DNA of 53,257 nt from Achromobacter marplatensis (GTDB lineage Bacteria; Pseudomonadota; Gammaproteobacteria; Burkholderiales; Burkholderiaceae_B): assembly GCF_002209535.1 (NCBI RefSeq), contig NZ_NJIG01000026.1, positions 1 through 53,257 on the forward strand, read 5' to 3'. Made by a program: the position numbers and the translations under genes. Every line of letters starts with the position of its first letter. Position 1 is the first letter of the stretch. The notes beneath the pieces were generated by a model that saw only the letters and a list, made by a program, of their open reading frames with translations, did not search any database and was not told where the DNA came from. Positions 35,239 through 43,543 of the stretch are shown piece by piece.

Positions 35239-35979
35239 ATGAGCACCGCCATCCTTGCGCTGGAAGACGTGACCGTGGCCTATCACGGCGACATCACGAT
35301 CCTGAACCGCATCAACGTCCAGGCGCGCGCAGGCAAGGTCACCGGTGTGATCGGCCCCAACGGCGCCGGCAAGTCCACGGTGCTCAAGACCCTGTTCGGC
35401 TTTCTGCCGCCGCGCACCGGGCGCATCACGCTGCGGGGCAAGGACATCAGCGCGCAGCCCTCGCATGAGCGCGCCAGCCACGGCGTGGCGTTCGTGCCGC
35501 AGCACCGCAGCCTGTTCGGCGACCTGTCCGTGCACGACAACCTGCTGCTGGGCTGCTGGCCGTTCCGCGGCGACAAGGCACGGGTGCGCCAGCGGATCGA
35601 CTCGGTCTATGACCGTTTCCCCATCCTGGCGCAAAAGCGCAACGACCCCGTCTCCAGCATGAGCGGCGGACAGCAGCGGTTCGTGGAATTCGGACGCGCC
35701 CTGCTGATCGAGCCGTCGGTGATCCTGCTGGACGAGCCCACGGCGATGCTGGCGCCCAAGATCTCCAAGGAAATCTACGCGCTGATCCGGGGCTTCGCGG
35801 ACGAGGGCATGACGGTGGTGCTGGTGGACCAGAACGTGCGACGCTGCGCCGAGGTGTCCGACTACATGTACATCCTGGAACTGGGACGCAACAAGGCGGA
35901 AGGCTCGCGCGAGGCGTTCGAGGAAGAGGGCGGCCTGCGCGAGATGGTCGCCTCATGGATGGACTACAAGATCGATTGA
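35239..35979 (+). CDS. Liv-type ABC transporter ATPase (LivF-like)
   Basis: Second ATPase of the first Liv system, 246 residues. Walker A GPNGAGKST, signature MSGGQQRFVEFGRALL near residue 138, Walker B VILLDEPTAMLAP, and VLVDQNVRRCAEVSDYMYIL in place of the switch-His segment. The normal LivF segment is also (V/L)EQN, so a missing His is usual for this subunit. Its last codons are followed by a strong hairpin at 36006-36029. It completes the M-H-G-F operon. Confidence 0.92.
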   Translation: MSTAILALEDVTVAYHGDITILNRINVQARAGKVTGVIGPNGAGKSTVLKTLFGFLPPRTGRITLRGKDISAQPSHERASHGVAFVPQHRSLFGDLSVHDNLLLGCWPFRGDKARVRQRIDSVYDRFPILAQKRNDPVSSMSGGQQRFVEFGRALLIEPSVILLDEPTAMLAPKISKEIYALIRGFADEGMTVVLVDQNVRRCAEVSDYMYILELGRNKAEGSREAFEEEGGLREMVASWMDYKID

Positions 35980-36005
35980 GGCGTCGACTGACGCGTCGAC
36001 AGGAG

Positions 36006-36029
36006 CCCGCCGGGGCGCACCCCGGCGGG
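36006..36029. terminator. 10-bp perfect hairpin between convergent genes
   Basis: CCCGCCGGGG (36006-36015), loop CGCA, CCCCGGCGGG (36020-36029), between the convergent LivF-like and Nudix-fusion genes. Without a T-tract on either side it is a probable rather than certain terminator. Confidence 0.6.
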
Positions 36030-36036
36030 GCAGGCG

Positions 36037-36999
36037 TCAGAGGACGCCGCGTATCCCGGCAATGCCATGCGCGCCATGGCACAGCGCCTGCGATACGGTC
36101 TGGGTGGATTGCCCGCCCAGCGCGAAGACCGGAATGCCGGCATCGCGGTTGCCTTGCACGAAGCCTTCCCAGCCCAGCGTCTGCGCGCCAGGGTGGCTGG
36201 GCGTGTCCAGTACGGGACCCAGCACCGCGAAGTCAGCGCCAAGGTCGCGGGCATGGACGACCTGGGCATTGTCGTGCGCCGACACGCCGACCAGCGCGTT
36301 CTTGGGCAATTCGGGGCGGGCGGTCAGGCGCGCCGCGTCCGCCGTGCGCAGATGTACGCCGTCAGCTTCCTTCCACCAGGCGGCAGGGTGCGCGCTGTTG
36401 ACCAGCACGCGGGCGCCGGCAGCGCGGCAGCGCTTGACCACCTGTTGCAGCACCTCATGCAGCGAGCTTGCGCCCGCGCCATCCGGCCACTGCGGTTCCC
36501 GAAACTGCACGAGCTTCACGCCGCGCGCAAGCGCGGCTTCCAGGCGACCCAGGAAGGCGGCCACGCCTGCGCGCGAACCGATCGAACTGATGCCATAGGT
36601 GGTGGGCAGCTGCAGCCAGCGCAGCGGGGGCAGGGTGGCGGGCAGCAGATCGCCCACCGAAGCCGCGTTGGCCGGATCCACCCATTCCAGGCGCTGGTTC
36701 TCCAGGCTTTGCGGTTCGCCTTCCCAGCCGGTGACATGGCAGAAGGCCAGGCGGACCGTCGTGTGCGGGTAGACGTGCACGTAGGTGACCCACTGGCGCG
36801 ACTGCGTGACGCGGATGCCGATTTCTTCCTGCAATTCACGGGCCAGCGCTTGCAGCACGGTTTCACCCGGCTCCAGCTTGCCGCCCGGCAGTTCCCACCA
36901 GCCCGACCATGGCTTGCCTTCGGGCCGCTGGCCCAGCAGCAGCATGCCGTCGGCGCGCAGGATCAGGCCGGCGGCGACGTCGACGATCTTCTCAGACAT
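36037..36999 (-). CDS. Nudix hydrolase fused to a thiamine-phosphate-synthase-like domain
   Basis: Two-domain protein of 320 residues. The N-terminal Nudix/MutT domain has a complete Nudix box, GKLEPGETVLQALARELQEE (about residues 40-60), predicting hydrolysis of oxidised nucleotides such as 8-oxo-dGTP. The C-terminal half resembles ThiE/TenI barrels: GVKLVQFREPQWP, ALVGVSAHDNAQVVHARDLG, then FAVLGPVLDTPSH and FALGG. This fusion is known in beta- and gammaproteobacteria. ATG 36999 begins MSEKIVDVAAGLI and overlaps the upstream ATPase gene by eight bases; the longer frame to 37251 is only overlap. Whether the second domain makes thiamine phosphate is doubtful. Confidence 0.9.
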   Translation of the reverse strand: MSEKIVDVAAGLILRADGMLLLGQRPEGKPWSGWWELPGGKLEPGETVLQALARELQEEIGIRVTQSRQWVTYVHVYPHTTVRLAFCHVTGWEGEPQSLENQRLEWVDPANAASVGDLLPATLPPLRWLQLPTTYGISSIGSRAGVAAFLGRLEAALARGVKLVQFREPQWPDGAGASSLHEVLQQVVKRCRAAGARVLVNSAHPAAWWKEADGVHLRTADAARLTARPELPKNALVGVSAHDNAQVVHARDLGADFAVLGPVLDTPSHPGAQTLGWEGFVQGNRDAGIPVFALGGQSTQTVSQALCHGAHGIAGIRGVL

Positions 37000-37858
37000 G
37001 GCGGGCCGCCCAATCGCGCGCAAACTGGTAGGCCACGCGGCCCGAACGCGAACCGCGTTCGATCGTCCATTGCAGCGCTTCGGTGCGCGAAGGCTCGATG
37101 TGCGCCTCCGGGCAGCCCAGCTCGCGCAGCCAGTGGTAGACGATGTCCAGGTAGTCGTCCTGCTTGAAGGGGTAGAACGACAGCCACAGGCCGAAGCGCT
37201 CGGACAGCGAGATCTTTTCTTCGACGGTTTCGCCCGGATGGATTTCGCCATCGGGCTGGTGCTTGGCCTGCAGGTTCTCGCTCATGTATTCCGGCATCAG
37301 GTGGCGCCGGTTGGACGTGGCGTAGATCAGCACGTTGTCGCCCGAGGCGGACACCGAGCCGTCCAGCACGGACTTCAGGGCCTTGTAGCCGGGCTCGCCT
37401 TCCTCGAACGACAGGTCGTCGCAGAACACGATGAAGCGTTCGGGGCGCGAGGCGACGAGCTCGACGATGTCGGCCAGGTCGCCCAGGTCGGACTTGTCTA
37501 CTTCGATCAGGCGCAGCCCGCGGTCGCCGTAGGCGGCCAGCATGGCCTTGACCAGCGAGCTCTTGCCGGTGCCGCGGGCGCCGGTCATCAGCACGTTGTT
37601 GGCCGGCTTGTGCTCGAGGAACTGGACGGTGTTGCGGTCGATGGTGGCCTTCTGGCGTTCGATGTGCTGAAGGTCCTGCATGTCGATGCGGGCCACGTGG
37701 CGCACCGCGTCCAGCCAGCCGCGCGAGCCGCGCTTGCGCCAGCGGAATGCGTGCGCGCTCCAGTCGATTTCGGGCGTGGCCGGGGGCAGGAAGGCTTCAA
37801 GCTGCGCCAGCACGCGCTCGGCGCGCTGGATCAGGGTGGTGAATTCGCTTGCGCTCAT
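36992..37858 (-). CDS. DUF815 AAA+-type ATPase
   Basis: Cytoplasmic P-loop ATPase of 288 residues and unknown role. Walker A is TGARGTGKSSLVKAML near residue 92; Walker B is RFIVFCDDLSFEEGEPG near 140; a sensor-like stretch is VLIYATSNRRHLMP near 178. These match DUF815, often found between argJ and a mutT-like gene in betaproteobacteria, as here. It starts six bases after the argJ stop and overlaps the Nudix gene by eight bases, so the three form one operon. Confidence 0.88.
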   Translation of the reverse strand: MSASEFTTLIQRAERVLAQLEAFLPPATPEIDWSAHAFRWRKRGSRGWLDAVRHVARIDMQDLQHIERQKATIDRNTVQFLEHKPANNVLMTGARGTGKSSLVKAMLAAYGDRGLRLIEVDKSDLGDLADIVELVASRPERFIVFCDDLSFEEGEPGYKALKSVLDGSVSASGDNVLIYATSNRRHLMPEYMSENLQAKHQPDGEIHPGETVEEKISLSERFGLWLSFYPFKQDDYLDIVYHWLRELGCPEAHIEPSRTEALQWTIERGSRSGRVAYQFARDWAARHV

Positions 37859-37864
37859 GATGGA

Positions 37865-39091
37865 TCAGGAACGGTAGTCGGCGTTGATGGTCACGTACTC
37901 GTGCGAGAAGTCGCAGGTGTAGACCGTGTCGCTGACGTCGCCGCGGCCCAGCGCGATGCGCACCGAGATCTCGGCCTGCTTCATCACGCGCTGGCCGTCG
38001 GCTTCCTGGTAGTCGGGGTTGCGGCCGCCGTTCTTGGCCACCAGCACGTCGTCCAGCCACAGGCGGATGTTGGACACGTCCAGGTCGTCGATGCCGGCGT
38101 AGCCGATCGCGGCCAGGATGCGGCCCAGGTTGGGGTCCGACGCGAAGAAGGCGGTCTTGACCAGCGGCGAATGCGCGACCGCGTAGGCGACCTTCAGCGC
38201 TTCCTCGGTAGTGCCGGCCTCTTCGACGCGGATGGTCATGAACTTGGTGGCGCCTTCGGCATCACGCACGATCTTCGTGGCCAGCTCCAGCGCGGCGGCG
38301 GTCAGGGCCTGGCGCACGGCGGCGTAGGCGGCGTCGGACTCGCTATTGACGTTCACGCCCGACTTGCCGGTGGCGGCGATGATGAAGGAATCGTTGGTGG
38401 ACGTGTCGCCGTCGACCGTGATGCGGTTGAACGAGGCGTCGGCGATTTCCACGGCCAGGCGGCGCAGCAGCGGCTGGGCGATGCCGGCGTCGGTTGCCAG
38501 GAAGCTGAGCATCGTGGCCATGTTGGGGCGGATCATGCCCGCGCCCTTGCTGATGCCGGTGAAGGTCACGGTCTTGCCGTCGATCTGCACCTTGGCCGAC
38601 GAGATCTTCGGCAGCGTGTCGGTCGTCATGATGCCGTGGGCGGCGCTGGACCAGTGGTCGGCCGCCAGGTCGGCGATGGCGCCCGGCAGGCCGGCGACCA
38701 GGCGGTCCAGCGGCAGCGGCTCGAGGATGACGCCGGTGGAGAACGGCAAGATCTCGGTGGCCGGCACGCCCAGCAGCTTGCCCAGCGCGGCGCAGGTGTC
38801 GTTGGCCTTCTTCAGGCCTTCTTCGCCGGTGCCGGCGTTGGCGTTGCCGGTGTTGATGACCAGCGCGCTGATGGGGCCGCCGGCGGCCAGGTGGGCCTGG
38901 CAGACCTGCACGGGCGCGGCGCAGAAGCGGTTGCGCGTGAACACGCCGGCCACGCTCGTGCCTTCGGCCAGGCGGAAGACGGTCAGGTCGCGCCGGTTGG
39001 CTTTGCGGATGCCGGCCTCGGTGACGCCGATTTCAATGCCGGCAACAGGAAAAATTTCGGACTCGGAGGGGATCTGCAAATTAACGGCCAT
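37865..39091 (-). CDS. argJ: bifunctional glutamate N-acetyltransferase / ornithine acetyltransferase
   Basis: Recycles the acetyl group from N-acetylornithine to glutamate in cyclic arginine biosynthesis. The 408-residue precursor self-cleaves into alpha and beta chains; the conserved cut site is within KGAGMIRPNMATMLSF, before the Thr that becomes the nucleophile (about residue 190). Other family segments are ALVINTGNANAGTG near 95 and the C-terminal CDFSHEYVTINADYRS. Whether it can also use acetyl-CoA cannot be told by eye. First gene of a three-gene minus-strand unit. An extended -10 element lies about 70 bases upstream. Confidence 0.95.
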   Translation of the reverse strand: MAVNLQIPSESEIFPVAGIEIGVTEAGIRKANRRDLTVFRLAEGTSVAGVFTRNRFCAAPVQVCQAHLAAGGPISALVINTGNANAGTGEEGLKKANDTCAALGKLLGVPATEILPFSTGVILEPLPLDRLVAGLPGAIADLAADHWSSAAHGIMTTDTLPKISSAKVQIDGKTVTFTGISKGAGMIRPNMATMLSFLATDAGIAQPLLRRLAVEIADASFNRITVDGDTSTNDSFIIAATGKSGVNVNSESDAAYAAVRQALTAAALELATKIVRDAEGATKFMTIRVEEAGTTEEALKVAYAVAHSPLVKTAFFASDPNLGRILAAIGYAGIDDLDVSNIRLWLDDVLVAKNGGRNPDYQEADGQRVMKQAEISVRIALGRGDVSDTVYTCDFSHEYVTINADYRS

Positions 39092-39160
39092 GACTTCGTC
39101 TCTTGAATGGGCAGGACGGAATCGCCGCCAGGCAAGGCGGCGCGCGGGGGAAAGTTTCGT

Positions 39161-39169
39161 ATTATCCCA
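39161..39169 (-). promoter_or_regulatory. extended -10 element upstream of argJ
   Basis: Read on the minus strand: TGGGATAAT, an extended -10 (TG-N-GATAAT), 70 bases before the argJ ATG. No good -35 is visible, as is common for extended -10 promoters. A hairpin (CGCCGCC/GGCGGCG, about 39123-39142) lies in the leader. Confidence 0.35.
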
Positions 39170-39201
39170 CCGGTTTGCGGCAGGGGTTTGTCAGGCGCCG
39201 G

Positions 39202-40242
39202 TCAGGGGGCCATCCGCATGGCGGCCACGTCCAGCACTCCGGCCTCGCGGTTGCTGAGCACGCTGCGCACGGTGCCGTCCGGGGCTTGCAGTACCGACAG
39301 TCCAGCTGCGACGTCTTCGCCGCCGGTGCGCCGCGCCGAACGGCCGCGCGACGGCGAAAACAGCAGGTCGCCCGGCTGGGCGCCGGGCAGGCGCGGGTTC
39401 GCGGCCAGCACGCGGGTGCCGGGCGGGTAGGTCATGGCGCCCAGCACGGTCTCGCGCGCCAGCAGGCCTTCGAAATCCAGGATGCGGCGTTGGCCGTCCA
39501 GGTGCATGTCCACTTTGAGCAGCGGCATCTGGCGCAGGGTCAGGGCTTCGCTGCCTTCGGTGCGCAGCAGCCAGCGCGCCGTGGAGCCGGCCGCATCCGG
39601 CGCCGTGCCGCGTGCCGCCTCGTCGACCTTCAGCCAGGCTCCCGGGGGTACCGGCTGCTGGTCCAGCGTGTTGCCGATGGCAAGGTGGCAGCTCGCGAAT
39701 CGGGGCTGACCGCCCTGCATCACGAATTCGATCCGGTGGCCGTGCGCGCACAGCCAGCCTTCCTGCGCCTGGTCGCGGGCAATCTCGGCCGACAGGGTCT
39801 CGGGCTGCTTGGGCGTGGCGGGGTAGCGAAACAGTTGGGTGGCGGCCACGCCCAGGATGGGGGCGGGCTGGGTCTGGGGAAACACGGCGCGGTCGAACGA
39901 GGCCAGTTCGCCCGGCCGGGTCAGGCTGAGCACGGTGCCTGCCGGCATGTCCACGCCGGCCAGGCGGGCGGCGTGGGCCAGCGTCGTCTTGCGGCCGGCG
40001 TCGGCCTGGGCGTCGCGCTGGGCGGCGAACCACAGGCTGAACTGCTGGTAGGGAAAGATGGCGCCGATCAGCGCGAGGAAGGCCATCAGCGCGGTGCCGG
40101 TGCGCCGGTGCTCGCCCAGCCAGAGCCGCGCGTTGCGCGTGGTGGCCAGGACGGCCAGCCAGGTCAGCAACGTGGCGAGGCAGGCCAGCGAGGCCGCCAT
40201 CAGCACATAGAAATTACCGCCAGGAAGGGAAACCGGAATCAT
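39202..40242 (-). CDS. membrane-anchored protein of unknown function
   Basis: I do not recognise this 346-residue protein. It has two predicted N-terminal membrane helices (about residues 12-32 and 50-66, the latter TALMAFLALIGAIFPYQQF), then a large domain that is probably periplasmic. That domain contains GVDMPAGTVLSLTRPGELAS near 97, LFRYPATPKQ, and a cysteine pair (WLCAHGH and FASCHLAIG) that could form a disulfide. The layout could suit an envelope-maintenance or assembly factor, but nothing shows this directly. It stands alone between argJ (110-base gap) and the marR gene (54-base gap), same strand. Codon use is like its neighbours. Confidence 0.6.
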   Translation of the reverse strand: MIPVSLPGGNFYVLMAASLACLATLLTWLAVLATTRNARLWLGEHRRTGTALMAFLALIGAIFPYQQFSLWFAAQRDAQADAGRKTTLAHAARLAGVDMPAGTVLSLTRPGELASFDRAVFPQTQPAPILGVAATQLFRYPATPKQPETLSAEIARDQAQEGWLCAHGHRIEFVMQGGQPRFASCHLAIGNTLDQQPVPPGAWLKVDEAARGTAPDAAGSTARWLLRTEGSEALTLRQMPLLKVDMHLDGQRRILDFEGLLARETVLGAMTYPPGTRVLAANPRLPGAQPGDLLFSPSRGRSARRTGGEDVAAGLSVLQAPDGTVRSVLSNREAGVLDVAAMRMAP

Positions 40243-40296
40243 GGCGGCAATTATGCGCCAAACCGGGCGCGGATTTCAGCGCCCTCGGCGCAGCGT

Positions 40297-40791
40297 CTAG
40301 CTCTTGGCGGACTCGGAGCGGGTGGCCACCACCTGCAGCTTGAGTTCGCCCAGGGCCTGGAACAGCGCGTTGCGGGTGGATTCGGGCAGGTCGCCGAACA
40401 TGGACTTGACCCAGGACTCGTGGGCGCGCGCCATGCGGGCAAAGGTCTTCTTGCCCTGCGGCGTCAGTTTGATCAGCGAACTGCGGCGGTCGGATTCCAC
40501 CTTGGTGCGCACGACCAGGCCTTCTTTTTCCAACTGGTCGGTGATGCCGGTGATATTGCCGTTGGTGACCATCATGTGGCGCGACAGGTCGCCCATCTTC
40601 ATGCCCTTGGGGGCGCGTTGCAACTGCGCCATCAGGTCGAAGCGAGGCAACGTGGTGTCGAAGTCGTTGCGCAGGCGGCTGCGGATCTCGCCTTCGATGA
40701 GATTGGCGCAGGTCAGCATGCGCAGCCACAGGCGCAGCGCGTGGTGGTCATCGGGCGCGGCGCGGGATTCCAGGTCGGGAGCGTCAGTCAT
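40297..40791 (-). CDS. MarR-family transcriptional regulator
   Basis: A 164-residue winged-helix dimeric regulator. The DNA-binding region has MKMGDLSRHMMVTNGNITGI (about residues 64-83) followed by the wing VESDRRSSLIKLTPQGKK. N- and C-terminal helices form the dimer. It diverges from the second Liv receptor gene across a 463-base gap, which suggests that it regulates that importer in response to the imported compound. MarR/Liv pairs of this sort in related bacteria often handle aromatic acids; that link is inference only. Confidence 0.9.
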   Translation of the reverse strand: MTDAPDLESRAAPDDHHALRLWLRMLTCANLIEGEIRSRLRNDFDTTLPRFDLMAQLQRAPKGMKMGDLSRHMMVTNGNITGITDQLEKEGLVVRTKVESDRRSSLIKLTPQGKKTFARMARAHESWVKSMFGDLPESTRNALFQALGELKLQVVATRSESAKS

Positions 40792-41254
40792 GGCTAGGGA
40801 GGATACCGGGAATGCGTGAGGAAGCGGGCGCCAGACCCATCTGCTTGAAGAGGGCGCGGGTCAGCGGGCTGGGGGAGGCGTTGAGCGTCAGCACGATGTC
40901 GGGTACTGTCGCGTGTGCGTTGTGGTGGACGTCCAAGTCTGCGCGGTCAACGTGGCGGTAGAGGGTAACCATGGCGGTAGATTTCAGTGTTATCAGGCCG
41001 GCTATTGACTGGCCTAGTAAAAACCCTTTGGTAAAAACCCTAGTCTTGTTTTGGAGAATACTTTAAACCTAAACTATGAACCGCGCCAGTTTTCCCTATG
41101 CTCTCACAACGGGATCGTGGCGTAGCAAGCAATATCTTTGCAAGCCAGTTTGACGGCGGCGCAATGGCGCCGGCAGGCCGGGCACAGAAGTCATTCGAAT
41201 CGCACCCTCTATAAGAACACCCTCTGCGCGGGCTCGCGCACGGAGCACACCACC
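40792..41254. promoter_or_regulatory. 463-base divergent regulatory gap with direct repeats
   Basis: The gap between marR and the second Liv receptor. Two direct repeats GTAAAAACCCT (41017-41027 and 41031-41041) with a 14-base period may bind a regulator. A weak plus-strand promoter can be drawn at TTGTTT (41046-41051), 18-base spacer, TAAACT (41070-41075). GGAG before the receptor start at 41255 is clear. A 62-codon minus-strand frame at 40784-40972 overlaps the marR start and has no recognisable content; I do not call it. The AT-rich stretch 40980-41080 contrasts with its surroundings. Confidence 0.4.
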
Positions 41255-42418
41255 ATGCGTTTGATCACTTCCCTTATCGCCGTCGCCGCGCTGGTGCCGG
41301 CCGTGGCCATGGCAGACCCCGTCAAGGTCGGCATCGCCAACGACATCTCCGGGCCGTTCTCGGCGCTGGGCGCCGAAGCCCGAGACGGCTTCAACCTGGC
41401 CATCAAGCAACTGGGCAGCAAGCTGGGCGGACAGCCCGCCGAATTCGTGCAGACCGACATGGGCGGCAACCCCGACCAGGCCCGCCAACTCGTCACCCGC
41501 TACATCCAGCGCGACAAGATCGATTTCTTCACCGGTCCCATCGGCTCGAACGTGGCGCTGGCCGTCGGCCCCGCGCTGTTCGCGGCCAAGGTGCCCTACC
41601 TGTCGAACAACCCCGGCCCCAGCCAGTTCGCCGGCGCCCAGTGCAACAACTACTGGTTCGGCACTTCCTACCAGAACGACGCCTTCCACGAAGCGGCCGG
41701 CAAGGTCGCGGCGGATCGCGGCTTCAAGAAGATGTTCATCATGGCTCCGGACTACCCGGCGGGCAAAGACGCGCTGACCGGCTTCAAGCGCGGCTACAAG
41801 ACCGCCCCGGGCGACGAGGTCTACACCAAGCTGGGCCAGATCGACTACGCCGCCGAGATCGCGCAGATTCGCGCCGCCAAGCCGGACGCCGTCTATATCT
41901 TCCTGCCGGGCGGCATGGGCATCAACTTCGTCAAGCAGTTCGTGTCGGCCGGCCTGTCGCAAAGCGTCAAGCTGATCGGCCCGGGTTTCTCGGCCGACGA
42001 AGACGTGATCCAGGCCGTGGGCGACCCCATGCTGGGCATGTACAACACGGCGCAATGGGCGCATGACCTGGACGTGCCGCAGAACAAGATCTTCGTGGAC
42101 GCCTTCCGCAAGGAATACAACGGCCGCTACCCGTCCGTGTACGCCGCCCAGGCCTATGACGTCATCATGGCCATGGATGCCGCGGTCAAGCAGGCCGGCG
42201 GCAAGGCCTCCGACCGCGAGGCCGTCATCCGCGCGCTGGAAAAAGCCGACTACCCGTCGGTGCGGGGCAGCTTCACCTACGGCAAGAACCACTACCCGAT
42301 CCAGGCCTACTACCTGCGCGTTGTCGACAAGGACGGCAGCGGCCGCATCACCAACAAGCTGGTGGGCAAGGTGTTCGACAAGTACCAGGACGTCTACGTA
42401 GGCGACTGCAAGCTGTAG
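41255..42418 (+). CDS. Liv-type ABC substrate-binding protein (second system)
   Basis: Periplasmic receptor of 387 residues. A clear signal peptide (MRLITSLIAVAALVPAVAMA) ends at residue 20. The mature chain starts DPVKVGIANDISGPFSALGA, the LivK/Peripla_BP_6 opening, with FVQTDMGGNPDQARQLVTRY following. ATG 41255 has GGAG ten bases upstream; the longer frame to 41138 adds a leader unlike a signal. It heads the receptor-H-M-G-F operon opposite marR. A cysteine at about 130 and one near the C-terminus (GDCKL) could pair. The ligand may be an aromatic acid or amino acid; not readable. Confidence 0.92.
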   Translation: MRLITSLIAVAALVPAVAMADPVKVGIANDISGPFSALGAEARDGFNLAIKQLGSKLGGQPAEFVQTDMGGNPDQARQLVTRYIQRDKIDFFTGPIGSNVALAVGPALFAAKVPYLSNNPGPSQFAGAQCNNYWFGTSYQNDAFHEAAGKVAADRGFKKMFIMAPDYPAGKDALTGFKRGYKTAPGDEVYTKLGQIDYAAEIAQIRAAKPDAVYIFLPGGMGINFVKQFVSAGLSQSVKLIGPGFSADEDVIQAVGDPMLGMYNTAQWAHDLDVPQNKIFVDAFRKEYNGRYPSVYAAQAYDVIMAMDAAVKQAGGKASDREAVIRALEKADYPSVRGSFTYGKNHYPIQAYYLRVVDKDGSGRITNKLVGKVFDKYQDVYVGDCKL

Positions 42419-42430
42419 GGGGAGTCCACC

Positions 42431-42490
42431 CCCGACGCGCTGCGCGCTTCCCCCTCTAGGGGGCGTCGCTGCGGACCGGCGAAGCCGGCT
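42431..42490. repeat. GC-rich hairpin cluster after the receptor gene, repeat-like
   Basis: Nested stems: CCCCC-TCTA-GGGGG (42450-42463) with flanking GACGC (42434-42438) and GCGTC (42463-42467), then CCGGC-GAA-GCCGG (42476-42488). Its pattern resembles an intergenic repeat I associate with Burkholderiales chromosomes; only this one copy was seen in the window. It lies between the receptor and the permease genes, where such stems often protect the abundant receptor mRNA. The rest of the gap to 42620 shows nothing else. Confidence 0.5.
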
Positions 42491-42620
42491 CCGCGCGACC
42501 CCGCTCGGGCGGGCACGTTTCGTGGGCTGCGCAGGGTGGGCCGCGTGAGGCATAACCAGGTGGTTTGGTGATTTGGCCGCGAGCGACGCCATCGGCGATT
42601 TGCGGCAGGGGGTAGTGTTC

Positions 42621-43541
42621 ATGACGTTTACGCTGATCGTCGAGCAATTGCTGAACGGTCTTCAGTTTGGGTTGATGTTGTTTTTGATCGCGGCCGGGCT
42701 GACCCTGGTGTTCGGCATCATGGACATCATGAATCTGGCTCACGGCTCGCTCTACATGGCCGGCGCCTATGTTGCCGCTGAAACCATGCAGCGCACCGGC
42801 TCATTCACCGCCGCCGTCCTGGTGGCTGCCGTGGCGACCGGCGTGGTTGGCGTGGCGCTGGAACTGACGCTGATCCGCCGCCTGGCGCTGCGCGATCACC
42901 TGGCGCAGGTGCTGGGCACCTACGCCGTCATCCTGATCGCCAATGATCTCGTCAAGATGATCTGGGGCCCGGCCCCCGTCATGCTCAACATGCCGGCCGT
43001 GCTGTCCGGCCCGGTGCGCCTGCTGCCGGACCTGCTCTATCCCGCCTATCGCCTGATGATCATCGTGTTCGGCGTGGCCGCCGCCGCGGGGCTGTACTGG
43101 TTCGTGACGCGCACCCGCGCGGGCGTGCTGGTGCGGGCCGGCGCCTCCAACCGTCAGATGGCGACGCTGATGGGCGTGCGCGTGCCGCTGCTGTTCCTGG
43201 GCGTCTTCGTGCTGGGCGCCATGCTGGCCGCCGTCGCCGGGGCCCTGCTGGGGCCGATCACGTCGGTGCAGGTGGGCATGGGCGAAGAAATCCTGATCCT
43301 GGTGCTGGTGTGCATCGTGATCGGCGGGATCGGCTCGATCCGCGGCGCCTTCGTCGGCGCGCTGCTGGTGGGCATGGTGGACACCGCAGGGCGGGCCTTC
43401 CTGCCCATGCTGCTGCGCCAGGTTTTTTCTCCGGCTGTGGCCTCCAGCGTCGGTCCGACGTTGGCCGCCATCGCCATTTACGTATTGATGGCGGCTGTGC
43501 TGGTGTTCCGGCCCTCCGGCCTGTTTCCGGCGCGGGGTTGA
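42621..43541 (+). CDS. Liv-type ABC transporter permease (LivH-like, second system)
   Basis: Inner-membrane permease of 306 residues. The signature EQLLNGLQFGLMLFLIAAGL and FGIMDIMNLAHGSLYMAGAY are at the N-terminus, as in LivH. The late helix segment LILVLVCIVIGGIGSIRGAF lies near residue 230. ATG 42621 has AGGGGG 8-14 bases upstream; the frame opens earlier at 42573 without support. It is 202 bases after the receptor gene, separated by a hairpin cluster, and two bases before the LivM-like gene. Confidence 0.92.
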   Translation: MTFTLIVEQLLNGLQFGLMLFLIAAGLTLVFGIMDIMNLAHGSLYMAGAYVAAETMQRTGSFTAAVLVAAVATGVVGVALELTLIRRLALRDHLAQVLGTYAVILIANDLVKMIWGPAPVMLNMPAVLSGPVRLLPDLLYPAYRLMIIVFGVAAAAGLYWFVTRTRAGVLVRAGASNRQMATLMGVRVPLLFLGVFVLGAMLAAVAGALLGPITSVQVGMGEEILILVLVCIVIGGIGSIRGAFVGALLVGMVDTAGRAFLPMLLRQVFSPAVASSVGPTLAAIAIYVLMAAVLVFRPSGLFPARG

Positions 43542-43543
43542 CG

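Noticed and set aside
36785..39106. 773-codon plus-strand frame opposite Nudix fusion, DUF815 and argJ
   Set aside because: Antisense to three genes with clear motifs; composition (Gly, Val, His, Gln, Arg rich) is typical of a shadow frame.
40784..40972. 62-codon minus-strand frame before marR
   Set aside because: Overlaps the marR start, has no clear ribosome-binding site or similarity; possible but unsupported.
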